Notes: generated by a model from the sequence alone, not told the origin. 64,000 nucleotides of DNA from Guadua angustifolia (GCA_036346375.1 CM070517.1:47960200-48024199); one strand, 5' to 3'. Positions 31,888 through 44,353 are shown, numbered from the stretch's first letter. Numbers and translations: made by a program.

Positions 31888-34485
31888 ATGAAGCTCGCGG
31901 GGCTCAAGTCGGTGGACGGCGCGCACGAGGAGTCCATCTGGGCGGCGGCGTGGGTGCCCGCGACAGACCACCGCACAACAGCGCTGCTCCTCACCGGCGC
32001 GCTCGATGAGACCGTTCGCCTCTGGCGCACCGACGAGCTCGCCGCCGCCGCCCCGCCCGCTCGCGGCCACGCACTCGGGGTCGTCTCGCTCGCCGCGCAC
32101 CCCGCGGGGGCCGTCGCTGCCGCGGTCTCCCTTGACAGCTACGTCCGCGTCTTCGACGTCGACTCCGGCGCCTCCGTCGCCACGCTCGAGGCCCCGCCCT
32201 CCGAGGTCTGGGGCATCCAGTTCCACCCCAAGGTAGGCGCTGGGTGATCCTACCTGACTTGCTGGCGATTGTGAGGTAGTTTTAACATATTCGAGGGGGA
32301 GATGTATATCATGTATTGAAAGTTGTGGGACTTTAGTGAGATGGTGCGGTCCTCTTAGCTGATTCGAGCATAGAATGCCATGAAAACGTGGCTATGATCC
32401 TAATTTCGTGAGTTTTTTAAAGATCTATTGTGGTTTTGGTAGTGTACCAAGGGTGAAAATTAATGAAATGTGTGTGTGTGTGTTTAAAAAATTTGTGGTC
32501 GTTTCAATAGATTTCATTTCAGTATAGAATGCCATGAAAATGCGGCCTTGTTTGGCATTTTGCAGTGGTTTTAGGCTTTACCAGGTTTGGCACATTTTGT
32601 GTAGTTAAAGAAAAACTACGGCACAGGATCGATTAATTTCAAGCTGTTCCAATCCGCCATTGATATTTTTGCAGTCATCACACAAATGATTAAGTAGGAG
32701 AGCTGAAGAGGTTTTGTGGTTGTTAAATTAGGAAGGCAAGTTTGACCCTTTACTTGTTTGCTGCTTCTCATTGACCTCATTTGATAATTGTTGGTACAAT
32801 GCCCTTCATTCCTGGTTCTCTGGGTTTTTGTGATTACCTCGTTCACTGGTAGGATGTATTTGTTAGAGCGATCAATCATGTGAAATTGAGCTAATTAGTA
32901 ATAATTACATGTGTTGTTGGCAAATCATGTGTAACTGTTTATTTGTCGGTTTATTGTCTTGGACTTTGATGATAATGCTGTATTATGCATTCTCGATGAT
33001 TCTATTCGAGGATCAAAGTAGATAATTCTTGACTTTCAAACTGTCACTAAATTAAGTTGATGGTGAACAGTGCAAATAATTGTAGAGATGAATTTAATGA
33101 TGGCTAGAGTTCATTTTGCTTAGGTACTGCTTTGAAGCCTCCATAGCCCGTTGTATTTTAAATGTTGGTTAACATATACTTCTAATTTTGTTTTCTTATT
33201 AAATGAACCTAGTACATTATAGTCACATTTGGACGGTATGTGTGTTGATAAAAATATGTAGTGAGGCTGTGATGAATTCATTTACACATTGCCTTGTCGA
33301 TGTGATTCACCTTGCTACTCTGCAGATCATACCGGATTTTCGCGAGATGATAGTTTGGCTTGTGCTAAACGCCTAAACCTTGTTGAAACTTGGAATTATG
33401 CCCTTGAGCGCTTAATTGATTTATATTTCGTCTTTGTTTTATATTTCGTCTTTGTTTCCTATGAGTATTCTTGCCATTACTGGTGAAACTTCACTCTTTT
33501 TGACACAATCAAGTCTAATTCAATAGAACCCGGTTCATGCTTGCATGGTCAACAGCTAGTTTCACATGATTTTGATCCATACACAGTTGATATGTGTTAG
33601 TGGCCAATCATTTAGTCTTTTGTGCTGCGCTATCTCTATATACCATCAACTATGAAATATCAACATATGCTGCTTTGTCTAAAACCTAGACTACCAATAT
33701 AATATGTTAAACTGTAATAAATGAATTCAGCTAGCAGAAATGAAGGTAAACTGTCACTGAATTGTCCTGCTTTTCCAGTGGCCTCACCTTGTCAATTTGA
33801 ATGCTCTTTCCTTGATCTATTTATTGACGTAATTGCCTCAATCAAACGCTTTCCTTCTCAGGGTAATGCTCTTGCCGCAGCTGGTGGTGGCAGTGGGTCA
33901 GTGAAGCTCTGGGACACAGAGAAGTGGCTGCCAATTACCAGCCTTCCTGTCCCTCGTCCGGAGGGAGCTCGCCCTGATAAAACAGGCAGCGGCAAGTTCG
34001 TCCTTTCAGTTGCGTGGAGCCCTGATGGCAAGCTCTTAGCCTGTGGGTCCATGGATGGCACGATTGCTGTGTACGATGCGGTTCGTATGAAGTTCCTGCA
34101 CCACCTTGAAGGCCACCACATGCCAGTGAGGTCCATGGTGTTCTCCCCAGTGGACCCCCACGTGCTCTTCACTGCCTGCGACGATCACCACATCCACATA
34201 TACGACGCCAAGGAGAAGAGCCTCATCGGGGCCATGTCAGGGCACGCGAGCTGGGTGCTGAGCATTGATGTGAGCCCAGATGGCATGGCGGTAGCGACAG
34301 GCTCCAGTGACCGCACTGTCAAGCTTTGGGACATCAACACGAGGGCATCGGTGCAGACAATGAGCAACCACTCCGACCAGGTCTGGGCTGTGGCCTTCCA
34401 ACCACTGGGAGGGACAGGAGTCCGTGCAGGCCGGCTCGCGAGCGTGTCGGACGACAAGAGCATCTCCCTGTATGATTACTCGTAG
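31888..34485 (+). CDS. VIP3: VIP3/SKI8 (WDR61-type) WD40-repeat protein
   Basis: Two exons, 31888-32232 and 33862-34485, are joined at a phase-0 GT-AG intron of 1629 bp and encode 322 residues (Arabidopsis VIP3 is close to this length). The protein is a seven-bladed WD40 propeller: AHEESIWAAAWVP at the N-terminus, then SEVWGIQFHP, GSGSVKLWDTEKW, FVLSVAWSPDGKLLACGSMD, GHHMPVRSMVFSP, GHASWVLSIDVSPDG and SSDRTVKLWDI, ending DDKSISLYDYS. In the family, VIP3/SKI8 serves both the Paf1 transcription-elongation complex and the cytoplasmic Ski complex for 3'-5' mRNA decay. The start is fixed by MKLAGLKSVDGAHEESI. A Copia element sits directly upstream. The gene is convergent with TCTP. No lesion is seen. 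Confidence 0.96.
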
Positions 34486-35684
34486 TTTTCATACCTCCGC
34501 AAGCAGTTCTAATGTAATCTGTTCCCAGCCGGTGACTTGGTCTGGCCATGAGGTTGGAGGACTTTTGTACAATCCTAATTAAGCTCCTAAGTTGCAATTA
34601 GAACTGAGCTTACTTCTTGTAGTGGTTCCAAGGCTATTAAGTTACAACAAACTCCTTCCTTTTCTGCCAGGGATCACAGCTTGTTATTTTTTGTCTCAAG
34701 TATACCTCATTAGCTTCGTGCTTGGTGATTAAGACATGAGAATTTCCGACCTAATCAGCAATCACTCCTCTTTCCCTTAGTCCGTCCATTCTGGGTCTTG
34801 TTTCTATGTATTTCTAACTTCAGGTGTCTTTGTCCCGGTTGACTAGAAATCCATTGGAAATTCAGAGCGGCTGCATCAGTCAGACATAGCAAAGCTTCGA
34901 TCACTTACATGCTACAAACTACCTACCTGAATACCGAAGCTCAAAAGGAGAACCTGAATAATTTTTCTTCCCTTCTTCAGTTTCAGACACAAGTTGCTCT
35001 TTCAATCAAAGGCAGCATCCGAGTTCTTCACATGCCTGTTTCCACTTTAGACGAGATGACCTCTCGGTTTGGGGTCAATTTGGTTTCACGAAAGCGTACA
35101 TAACTCCCGGTCTGGTCAGGAACAGGCGGTGGCATCTTGAGGCAACGTGTTCTACAATCAAAATTTTTTCCAGAACTTCCTTTTCAGGCTAGGGAAAAGA
35201 GCCTAAGAGCAGCTGCATCTGAGGGAAGAGAGAGAGAGTCGCTGAGTGGCTTTCAGAGGGCAGCAATTGAACAGTGCAGGGATATTCACCATGAGAGATA
35301 ACAATATGGCAACAATATTTTGATTTCACTTCTTTGATATGTAAAATCTACACAAAATTCACAGGTGCGGTAGGGCATCCAGACCAACAGAGTAAGCAGA
35401 AGCAGAGGCGTTTCGCATCAAAAACACAAATCAGCACACTATTCCGATACCGATTTCACAACAATTTCATGATTATCATCTTAGGCCACTACAAAGCAAA
35501 TACCACATTTCAAGCATAATCCAATCTTCCCAAATATTTAAAAGACTCATCTCAACATCCAGAACAAGCAAACAGATAGTTACCAACACCAACATTGGAC
35601 TACTTGAGGCAACTGACAACCACAGTGACTAGATCAAAAATAAGGACTGCATAGATAACATCGGTATTTCAGGGGATGGTGCAC
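34486..35684. other. Intergenic space between convergent VIP3 and TCTP
   Basis: It holds the 3' UTRs of both genes. No other gene, repeat or TE boundary is evident. A short purine run (GAGAGAGAGA) lies near 35229. Confidence 0.7.
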
Positions 35685-37561
35685 TTAGCACTTGACCTCC
35701 TTCAGCCCATACGCAAAGTACAAGAATGTCGGGTCAGTGGCTCCATCCTTGTAATAGGCGAACACCAAGCTGCCGTCATCATGCATGCTCTCACCAACAA
35801 AGCTGCGACAGATCAAAAGATTCAGTATAAGCAGTGCAACCTTCATAAATTGTACAAAATAATGTTCCACAGTTGGAAAAAAAATAATTATAGCATATAG
35901 AATAGCACATTAGTCATGTAATCTGAGGTTTGTGCATACATTAATAATTTGAATAATTGCACATAGAAAAGAAAAGTACAAGATGGTGACTTGATCAGAG
36001 AACACATATTACTAATTAGCATTTAAGTAGAAATTTGGAGAGATTGTGTTGCATACAGTACAAAGGACATTCCACTATTACTACTGCCAGGACTTGTGAC
36101 AAAGCGAATAGAGAACTTACAACTGAAGGTCCTTGAGCTTGCCAAGAATGTACTTGGTGGCACCCTCAATGTGCTTCTTGAAAAGCTCTCCCTTCTCCGG
36201 TTCCAGCTTGGCAGTGAGGTTCTTAATGTAGCGCTTCATGAAGGTCACAAACTGCTTCTTGTCAAAAGCAGGTTGCTCCTGCAGAAGGCAAACACACTAT
36301 TAGCACAATGATCAAATGCAGACTCTTAACATACACATGAGCAAAGATAATTAAAGAGGGAGCAACCTGAAGACGGAAGGTATCGACAATGTCAACCACC
36401 TTCACAGCCTGGTCATCGACACCCTCATCCTCACCACCCTCAGCAGATGGGTTGGCACCAATGTCCACATCAACAGCTCCTTGAATGACCCACTGCAAGC
36501 ATTCAACGTCACATAAATAACCAAACACACTAAAACAACAAATTCACATTGTGTAATCAACAAACAAGTGTTAGATCTGGACAGCATGACATCAGCAATT
36601 CCCAATCTGACATCACGAGCAATGACTAAGCTCATACTATCCAAATTGTTGTACTTGTTCACAAGCAGATCAGCCAGATCAACCATTAGTATTGACAGGA
36701 AAGACAGACCACCTCACCCATCCTAATAGTTTGCACAACATTTGTCTTCTACGCTAATAAATACAAAAATCTGTTTGCGTGGCATTTGACAATATTACTA
36801 CTACTAAACTAATAAGGTCAACGGTACACAATACAGCATACACCTCGTAAAAGCACATAACCAATATATTCCTAACAGAAGTAAAAACAAGCACTTTCAA
36901 CCAATCCTGAATGGTCTGACAAATAATCTACACTGGGCTTAAATCAGTTGACAATCAAATTATCTAACACACAACGAATGTCTGATCCAGATCAGGTATT
37001 TAACAAACCAATAGGTCCCAATTAACCGAATTTCACGTAAGTGTGCTACACTAAGCTAATCGAGCACGGCACAGATCAACCAAATAAATAGCAGCATAAA
37101 ACGGGCGAATTCGCCTGCCCAGACGAGCGCACATACCTTGCCATCGACTTCCCAGAGCAAGCCGTTCTCGATCTCCCTGTACGGGAACGAATCCGACAGG
37201 AGTTCATCCCCTGCGACATGTCAAACGCAACAAATTCAGCCAAATCCATCAAACATACACATCCACGCCTACCAACAGAGATAATCTTATATGCCAGAAA
37301 TCAAATTCAAACCCAAACCCACGAGCAGATCTGACGATTTGAGCTCAATCAAGTGAACAAAACGCGACTTTTTCCTCGGTAATTCTGGATCGGCAACCAA
37401 AAACTAGCGGTGATGACTCTTTGAACCTATAATCCATCAGGTCTAACCATGGCGCGCCCCCCAATTCCTACTCCCCGACACAACACAAAACCCAACCACA
37501 AACGACCTAAACAACGGGAACGAAACCACGCACCGGTAAGCAGATCCTGGTAAACGATCAT
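35685..37561 (-). CDS. TCTP: Translationally controlled tumour protein homologue
   Basis: Five exons on the minus strand: 37561-37534, 37210-37137, 36492-36367, 36278-36121 and 35802-35685. All introns have GT and AG ends and the phases agree, giving 167 residues. The protein starts MIVYQDLLTGDELLSDSF, contains the TCTP1-type signature region AVDVDIGANPSAEGG, the basic helical hairpin around FVTFMKRYIKN, and ends FAYGLKEVKC. Plant TCTPs are about 168 residues and act in growth control, TOR-linked translation and cell-cycle progression; the fold is Mss4-like. The acidic loop GGEDEGVDD is one or two residues shorter than in some grasses. The stop is TAA at 35687-35685. No lesion is seen, and the gene is probably functional. 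Confidence 0.97.
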
Positions 37562-37612
37562 GGCGCCACCTCTTGAAGTCTCTCCCCTCGGAAAAGTCGG
37601 CGACAAGGTCGG

Positions 37613-37620
37613 AAACCCTA
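37613..37620 (-). promoter_or_regulatory. Telo-box in the TCTP 5' leader
   Basis: AAACCCTA on the plus strand (TAGGGTTT on the gene strand), about 52 bp before the ATG. Telo-boxes are common in plant translation-related genes. Confidence 0.6.
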
Positions 37621-37652
37621 GCGCGCTCTCGGGCAGGGGAGCTGCGTCGGAT

Positions 37653-37671
37653 GGAGAGAGAGAGAGAGAGG
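37653..37671 (-). repeat. CT tract in the TCTP 5' leader
   Basis: A (GA)n run on the plus strand reads as a pyrimidine (CT)n tract on the gene strand, between the TATA box and the ATG. Confidence 0.75.
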
Positions 37672-37696
37672 GTTTGAGGCGGCGGCGATCTCCCCA

Positions 37697-37704
37697 TATT
37701 TATA
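37697..37704 (-). promoter_or_regulatory. TATA box of TCTP
   Basis: TATAAATA on the minus strand, about 136 bp before the ATG, in a position suited to a leader of roughly 100 bp. Confidence 0.75.
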
Positions 37705-37778
37705 GCAGCCCCAAAATATCTGGGCATCTTTTGTAGCCGTCCGATCTGTAGAATACGGTGGGAATATTTTGCACGAAC

Positions 37779-37784
37779 GGCCCA
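37779..37784 (-). promoter_or_regulatory. Site II-type element upstream of TCTP
   Basis: TGGGCC on the minus strand, about 75 bp upstream of the TATA box. Site II elements (TGGGCY) together with a telo-box are typical of plant growth and ribosome-biogenesis promoters. Confidence 0.5.
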
Positions 37785-38143
37785 GATCTCTGATCGAGGC
37801 GTGATGATCTGGGTTTCAGGGGAAGAAGAGTCCAGCAGTGTTCGGTTGTGTATTGATCGTCTCATCGGGATATTGGGGACGGATATTCGGAGATGGACGG
37901 CTCAGATGCATTCGAGGCACCCAACGGGTAGCGTTTGGACTCGTTGTCTTCTCCGTTGATTGTAATCTCCGACCAGCAGATTTTTTTAGACAACTGTTAC
38001 TCTAGACACTATAATTTATCTATAATCTACATAATTAGAAGTTGTCCTAAACTAGACCTTATTATTTAAGTACGTTGAGTTAGGCTTAGACCAGATTAAA
38101 CTAACAATGGAGACATAATAATTAAATAAAATTTTCTCACTAA

Positions 38144-38379
38144 GGGTCTATTTGGTAGAGCTCCAAATCCCAGCTTCACTTGAGATCTGAAACTTGTAGG
38201 CTAAAATAAAGTGAATTAAGTTTATATTTTTATCTAAAATGTAAACAAGATAATCCATCTAAACACTCTTAATGCACTCACAGTCACAACTTCAGCTTCA
38301 TGAATCTGGTGGAGTTAGAAATACCTAGCTCTACCAGATCCACGGATCTGTTAAACCTGAAGCCCTACCAAACACACTC
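38144..38379. mobile_element. Tourist-type (PIF/Harbinger) MITE, 236 bp
   Basis: The left end is GGGTCTATTTGGTAG and the right end CTACCAAACACACTC, an imperfect inverted repeat. TAA flanks both sides (38141-38143, 38380-38382), the target preferred by PIF/Harbinger elements. Confidence 0.82.
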
Positions 38380-38382
38380 TAA

Positions 38383-41113
38383 CTAGCAAACTCCACAAGA
38401 AGCACCTCTAGTAGCGTGTTTTGTTCCAAGACGCGAATTCGAGATGTATAAAGGTGCTCATTAGGGCAAAAAAATTGTACATATTTTCACAAGGAATATG
38501 TTTTCACCAATTTACTAATGAAGGTTTCATAGCCACCACCTCAATTCAGAAAAAAGAAATTTGTTCAACGCTTGTGAGGCTGTAACATCATTTCGCCATC
38601 TAGTTGATCCCATCTTTATCAAAAAGGAAAGATCGAGACGAAAGGGAGGTGCACAATCAAGAAGCTTATCTAGTAGGCAGTACCTAACTAAAACGTATCA
38701 GTTAAGTGGAGCCTGCCTAGCTAAACGTATCAGTACACCAGTATAATGGACTTGGACAATGAAAAAATACTCGAACATTTCTTCAGCAGCAGCAGACGCT
38801 GTGCCCTGTGCTTTGTCAATGGACAGCAGCACAGCACCCCCATTTCGTCAGGCTTCACTGACCAACAGATCAATAGCTGTACGAGTCGATTGCAGTTGAT
38901 CTGACAAGCAAGTAATCGTTGAGTGAAACTTTTGGTACTGGATCCGTTTTAAAAAAATGGTGCTGGAACACTTCTCCGTCAGACTTCTCTAGCCACAAAT
39001 CTTCTTGATTTGGCCATCCTTAGAAACTGCACCTTTGTCCCCTTTGCGTCACATTAGATTGTTAGCGCCATCAGAATTCAGTTTCAGGAAACCTTCCCAA
39101 ACAGCAGCGGAGAAGAAGCATGAACAATAACCATATGACAGGTGCATGACCATTAACTATCTGACAGGGGAGAAGATAGTCTCTGATGGCATCACGTGTA
39201 TGAACGGCCAGCTGAGTATCATCTGCTCGTTTCCAGTTTCTCACGGCAATACATACTGTGTATAGAGCGCTGCAATGATCTCATAGAGCGCTGACCAGTC
39301 AAGCACTGTTGGTCGTCCTCAGCCGGTGTTAAGGAGATATGCCATCACTTCACATGCAGATTCTGAAAACTTGCACTTTCTCCATCTCTTTGTATAGGCC
39401 TGAATACCAATAAACATTTCTGGAGTATTTGCATTGGAACAAGGCATCTTGAAATTTCCACTGCAGAGCAGCAGGAGGACACTGGGGATTACTGTTGATA
39501 GGTTACAACACGAAAACCAACTTGCCATGGTATTGAAAAGTTAGGAATGATGGAAAAAAGCTATAGCAACGGGCGAGTCAAGAAGCAAATACATTGGACA
39601 TCCCTTGGCCATTCAGGTCATGTGCTCATTGACATTTCGCATTTGAAGGAGCTCCACTGCCAGCAATGGGGTACTAGCAGTACCAAAACTGCAGTCTCAG
39701 AAATCTCAGGAAGCTTGCTTATTGACATGTCATCCAAAGGAATATCATAACTCAGAAGAAATCATCTCATGCCAAACATCATCTGAATCTTCACCAAAAG
39801 TCTCTGAAAAGGGGCAAAATGAGACCTCATTGTCATCATCATTAGCAGCCAACATTGACAAGCAGTGCTCAGTGCACCCTTAATTGATTCAGGCGGATGA
39901 GTGTAGGTGCAAAAGGGCTTAAACAAGGAGACATTGGCATTGGCTGCAAGCCCTCTTCATTGAATAGAACACCATATTGTCACCCAATCTTGGGGTGGGA
40001 CTGGTCCACTTTTCTGAAAATTTTCGCAGACAATGTCACAAGAGGAGCATCCTGTGATGATGAAATAGATAATTAATATACTCTCTTTGCAAACTGTCAG
40101 TTAAATACAGATGGAACTGAGTACAAAGTACAAACTTCATCAGCACAGGCGCGAGCAAGTAGCAAGCTCAAGTGAGGAGTAAAAGTTAGGCAAGTTCCTT
40201 TTCAAGTAAGTTCTAAACTCGTGTTTTTCTGTAGATTCAATACAACGAGCAAAGATACTGACAAATGACAATATAATTATTTGTTTATTCTTGTTAAACC
40301 TTTCTTATCTTGTTTCATGCCCATACAGCATGGCCCCTAGTATTGCATTTTACAAACGTTTTAACCACAACAAAATTGCCTTCACAAAAGAATCCATATG
40401 GGTATCTGATAGAACTGCAACATAACAATACTTGAAGCATTCTTGGAGCTATATCGTCACTCAATGTTGAATTTATCATACACCATAATGTGCTATGAAG
40501 TTCAATGTCGACCAGAACATTGATTTTCGTATCAGTGGCAATAAGTATGGTTTCTATTCAATGCTAATAGTAGTGAATGAATGGCATTCACCTGGCCCCT
40601 TATGGGAAACTCTTTAGATTAATCATGATTGCCTGAAATTCAATGAATTTTTGTTTTTGTTTGTTTACTACTAGTAAACCTACTGGTCTTAATCTGACTC
40701 AGAAAAAAAAAGGTGCGTCAAATTTGACTTGAATATAACTCTCGACATTTTATGCGTGAAAAGTGCCGGTCAAATTTTAAAACTTAGGTAGTGTTTGACA
40801 AAGTTCATTCAATATTGTAAGTTTCTCTCTATTAGTAAAACAATTCATTTTGGGCCATGTTCAAATTAAAGTCGTAGCCTTATTGGGCCATGATCAAATT
40901 ATTGGGCCTTCTTTGCAATTATTGAACCCACTGAGTGGTACATGCAGTTTACACATCAATACTATGTTGCTTGCGCATGTTTTTATTCGTACAGTAAATA
41001 CTGTGGTTTTTCCTTTTAATACGATACTGTTCGCAACAAGATCAATGTCCTTTGGTCAGGAAATGAAGTGTTGAAGGAATTACATGCGAGGAATTGGTTC
41101 TTTCTATCAATAT
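38383..41113. other. Intergenic region with a possible decayed gene
   Basis: Nothing is identifiable at 38383-39318 or 40080-41113. Positions 39319-40080 read partly protein-like on the minus strand but with stops and frameshifts (listed separately). Confidence 0.5.
39319..40080 (-). pseudogene. Unrecognised decayed coding-like segment
   Basis: A minus-strand frame (39528-39319) reads NTPEMFIGIQAYTKRWRKCK and SESACEVMAYLLNTG. A short frame near 39980-39870 reads NEEGLQPMPMSPCLSP. Stops and shifts interrupt both. The composition looks like ordinary plant protein rather than transposon, but I do not recognise the family and cannot place splice sites. Confidence 0.3.
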
Positions 41114-41156
41114 TGACTATTATTGTTTTTTTTTTGAAAGATGACTATTATTGTTT
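41114..41156 (-). mobile_element. Minimal LINE-type insertion scar (13 bp with 15-bp target duplication)
   Basis: TGACTATTATTGTTT occurs at 41114-41128 and 41142-41156, enclosing TTTTTTTGAAAGA. The T-tract followed by GAAA matches the poly(A) end of the LINE at 15312 (T-tract then GAAAAGA), as expected for an extremely 5'-truncated copy. Confidence 0.6.
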
Positions 41157-43085
41157 AATGTTTACATACTTTATTTATCTTAGTCTAAAATCTCTTTGTT
41201 TTGGAATAATTCATCATAAGGATGAAGCTACATTGCTATACTGAAAGAAATTTGTTTATGTACGTTTTTGTACATGTGAAATTCCCATCTGAATGAAGTA
41301 GTTCTTGCTCGCACTTAAGTTTGCCGTGTTGGGCATGAGAGGGTCGTATTTTCACCATGTAATGTTCTAGAATGATTTATGAAAATATTGCACATTGAAA
41401 AGTTAAGTACAGCCCTTTTCTCGTTCTATGTTGTACTATATATATTATAATTGTTAAATAACATCACAGGTTAACCACTTAGGAATTTAAAAATGTCTTT
41501 GGTTGTATGGCAATTCTTTTTGTGGATATGATTAGTTCTTGCTGATCTATAAAATTCGTATATATATGATAACATAGGTACAGAACTTTCAGCAGCATCG
41601 ATCTGACATGTGATTGTGAAGAACTTTCAGTGAAGATATTTATCTAGCATGCTTCCTAGACACTAATTGTCACGGACCGTCCTTTTCAGGAGGTGCGTAT
41701 AAATACCCTTGCAGCTACCCAAGAATTTAGCTGCAGGTAACCAAGTGTACATTGCTTGATATAAAAACAAATGCGAATATTTTTACCGATGAAATAAGGG
41801 CCTAACGGCCAAGGTTTTACAAAAGGTGCGGCTGGCACCGAATACATTACAGAACACCCACAGGAAAGGCTTGAGCAGATAGATCAAGGCCTTCAACACC
41901 AAATAACATCGCCATCTACGGTCTTCTGGAACTCACCGACTTCAGTTGAAATCTAAAGTGGGGATTGGGAGCAAGGGTGAGTACACAACCGTACTCAACA
42001 AACCACACGGAAATTCTGAATATTACATGCAGGAATAAACAAAGGTAGGCACATGTTTTAAGTATTGTGGATGCAAGTTGTAAATATCAGTTTTCATTTT
42101 ACATTTGAAACACAAACCATTAATAGCAATATAAATTTATATCAGGGGGGTCATTTGCAAAGTTCACATCCTCGCCAAATTTTAATTAAGAAAGCTACAG
42201 GGACGCAGTTACAGGAATCACCCTAAATTAACTCAGCTTCATTAACCGGAAACACGACGTATTCGAATACCATTGATATCACTCTGCAGAGGTGCTCAGT
42301 TTTACCCATAAGTTATCATTGATCGTTAGTGCCATGCGCAAACATCATGCAACTTTAATGCATGTGGCCAGGCCGGGATAATCATAGCATTTCGTTGAAC
42401 TTCCCCTTTTTAGCTCCTACCCAGTAGGCTATCCAAGGTCCACAATATTCAGTACCTACTGGCCGTCGTGGGTGATACGATCTGAATATTGTGGACACCC
42501 ACTGTTGCGTGAACCGCCGAATGGCCCTCCATTCTGTTCGCCCGACATCATGCGATCCATTCTCTTCCAGAATGGCAGCTACTACCTATAGGTATTAAAA
42601 AGGGAAGTACAATGTACTGAGCTATGTTGGACCAAGTCAATAGGATTGGCCGGCCCAACTTGTGGTTGAGCGGGATCTGAAGTTATTTTCTTTGCCCAAG
42701 ACGTTGGTCCTTAAATGGCAAAGACTCAGCCAAATGTCATTCCACAAACCCTTGGTACCAACTATACCACCACCATACCACAACCTTGGCCTCGTCATCG
42801 GTTGGGGATTGGGCCAGCATCCACCTCCCGTGGTCTGCCCAACACTGTCCCCCAAACCGTAGCAATTTTTGAAAATCAACCAAGCCAACATTCAGAGATT
42901 AAGCATTTGTCTAAAAGTAATAATTGTATAAATTGCTACATTACTAAGGTTCAATATTTTATATCCTTAGGTTAAAAAGGAATTAGGGCATAACAACAGG
43001 TTTAACATTGGGTTGTATCTAAACATGTCATTCAAACTACCATATTTTCTAGTTTTCTAAAATAACAAATAAATAATGCAATATA

Positions 43086-43088
<3 letters not shown>
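41157..43088. other. Repeat-like intergenic region without genes
   Basis: From about 41668 (TGTCACGGACCGTCC) to 42600 the sequence has the feel of an LTR or LTR-derived repeat, including a TATAAATACCC box near 41698, but ends were not resolved. No coding domains are present. A perfect 15-bp inverted repeat lies at 42438-42496. Confidence 0.4.
42438..42496. repeat. Perfect 15-bp inverted repeat (hairpin)
   Basis: GTCCACAATATTCAG (42438-42452) pairs with CTGAATATTGTGGAC (42482-42496), with a 29-bp loop. Confidence 0.85.
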
Positions 43089-43153
<65 letters not shown>

Positions 43154-43166
43154 ACACACACACACA
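43089..43166. repeat. Compound microsatellite (TA)n(AC)n
   Basis: About 30 TA units to 43150, followed after two bases by a short AC run to about 43166. Confidence 0.95.
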
Positions 43167-44349
43167 ATATAATGGATCTGGATTCAACATGTTCAAGGAG
43201 TGTGGCTTGCCTTGCGAGATTGAGGGCTCGCTTAACGAGAGGTTGGTCGATGTCGTGTCTGGTCTTGAACGGCGCTTGCTCCACGTATGGCTCCCACGTC
43301 TGCTCCTGCTCCGTGATTCGTGCCAACAGTTGCTTCGACGTCGAATCTAGTGTGAGAAAACGCAACCAATAAATAAACGAACAAAAATAACAAAAGAAAG
43401 AAAGACCGACAAAAGTACAGGAGAGAAAATGGTCGGAACGGAGCTCAGAGGCATTTTTGGAATTTTCTGGACTTGGTATGACGAAACGGAGATCATTTTT
43501 GGGCTCAGGGGATCGAAAGGATTGAAATAGGCGTTTTTGGGCATTTTTGTATTTTTGAGAATTTTCTGGAATTAATAATTGATTTTCGGATTTTCTAATT
43601 TAAAATCCGGAATTGAAATTGAAAAAGTGTACTGTGCACTTGGGCCGCACAGTTCACGCACGGGAGCGCACGCCCGCGCGAAGTTGGGCCGGTCCACAGC
43701 GCGGAGAGCTGGCCTGACAAGTGGGGTCGGTTTGGCAGTGGGGCGGGGAGGCGCTGGCACGCGGGGCCCGCAGCGCAGGGAGACGGTGGCGACGCTAGCG
43801 GGTGGGGACGGGCTGCAGCGAGACGGGGAGGATGCTGACCGGCGGGTCCCGAGCGGCAGCGAGAGGAGGCGAGCGATGGCGCTGGGAGTAGCCGGGACCG
43901 AGGAAGATGACGGTGGACCCGGCGAACGGCGGCTCAGGGCAAGGAAAATGGGATGGCCGGGGAGCACTGGGAGGCGTTGGGGAATTTGCAGGCGGGGAGA
44001 AATGGAGGAGGGAGTATGCGGGGAGGCGGGGCGACGATGTGGCACCGGAGCCGAGGAAGATGAAGGTGAATCCGGCGAACGGCGGCTCAGGGCAAGGAAA
44101 GAAGTGGCGGGGAGGTGGAGGAGCTTACGACGAATCCGAATTGAGGAAAAATTGGGTGGGGGAGAGCGCGGAGGAGCGGGACGGCGAGAAGCCACCGGAG
44201 CCAAAGAAGGGAAACGTGGTGCGGGCGGAGCCGGGCACCGGTGAGGAAATGAGTGCGGGGAGGGGGAGGGAAAGCTTAGTGGCTTGGTTTGGGGTAAAAT
44301 GGCGGGCGGAGGGGGTTTATATAGCGCGAACGGGGAAGGAGAGGACTGT
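43167..44349 (-). repeat. LTR/promoter-like repeat segment
   Basis: The AT-rich block at 43500-43630 matches the repeat at 19.45 kb. A GC-rich block follows, and on the minus strand a TATATAAAC box lies near 44316. Within it, a unit around AGGAAGATGA recurs at 43901 and 44054 (period 153 bp). The long minus-strand frame here (44441-43572) is proline/serine/arginine-rich without domains and is probably non-coding LTR leader. Positions 43167-43400 resemble retrotransposon internal sequence but carry no clear domain. Confidence 0.5.
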
Positions 44350-44353
44350 GAAA

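Noticed and set aside
33721..33861. In-frame ORF extension before VIP3 exon 2
   Set aside because: It is intronic; the acceptor at 33860-33861 joins exon 1 in phase and gives the expected family length.
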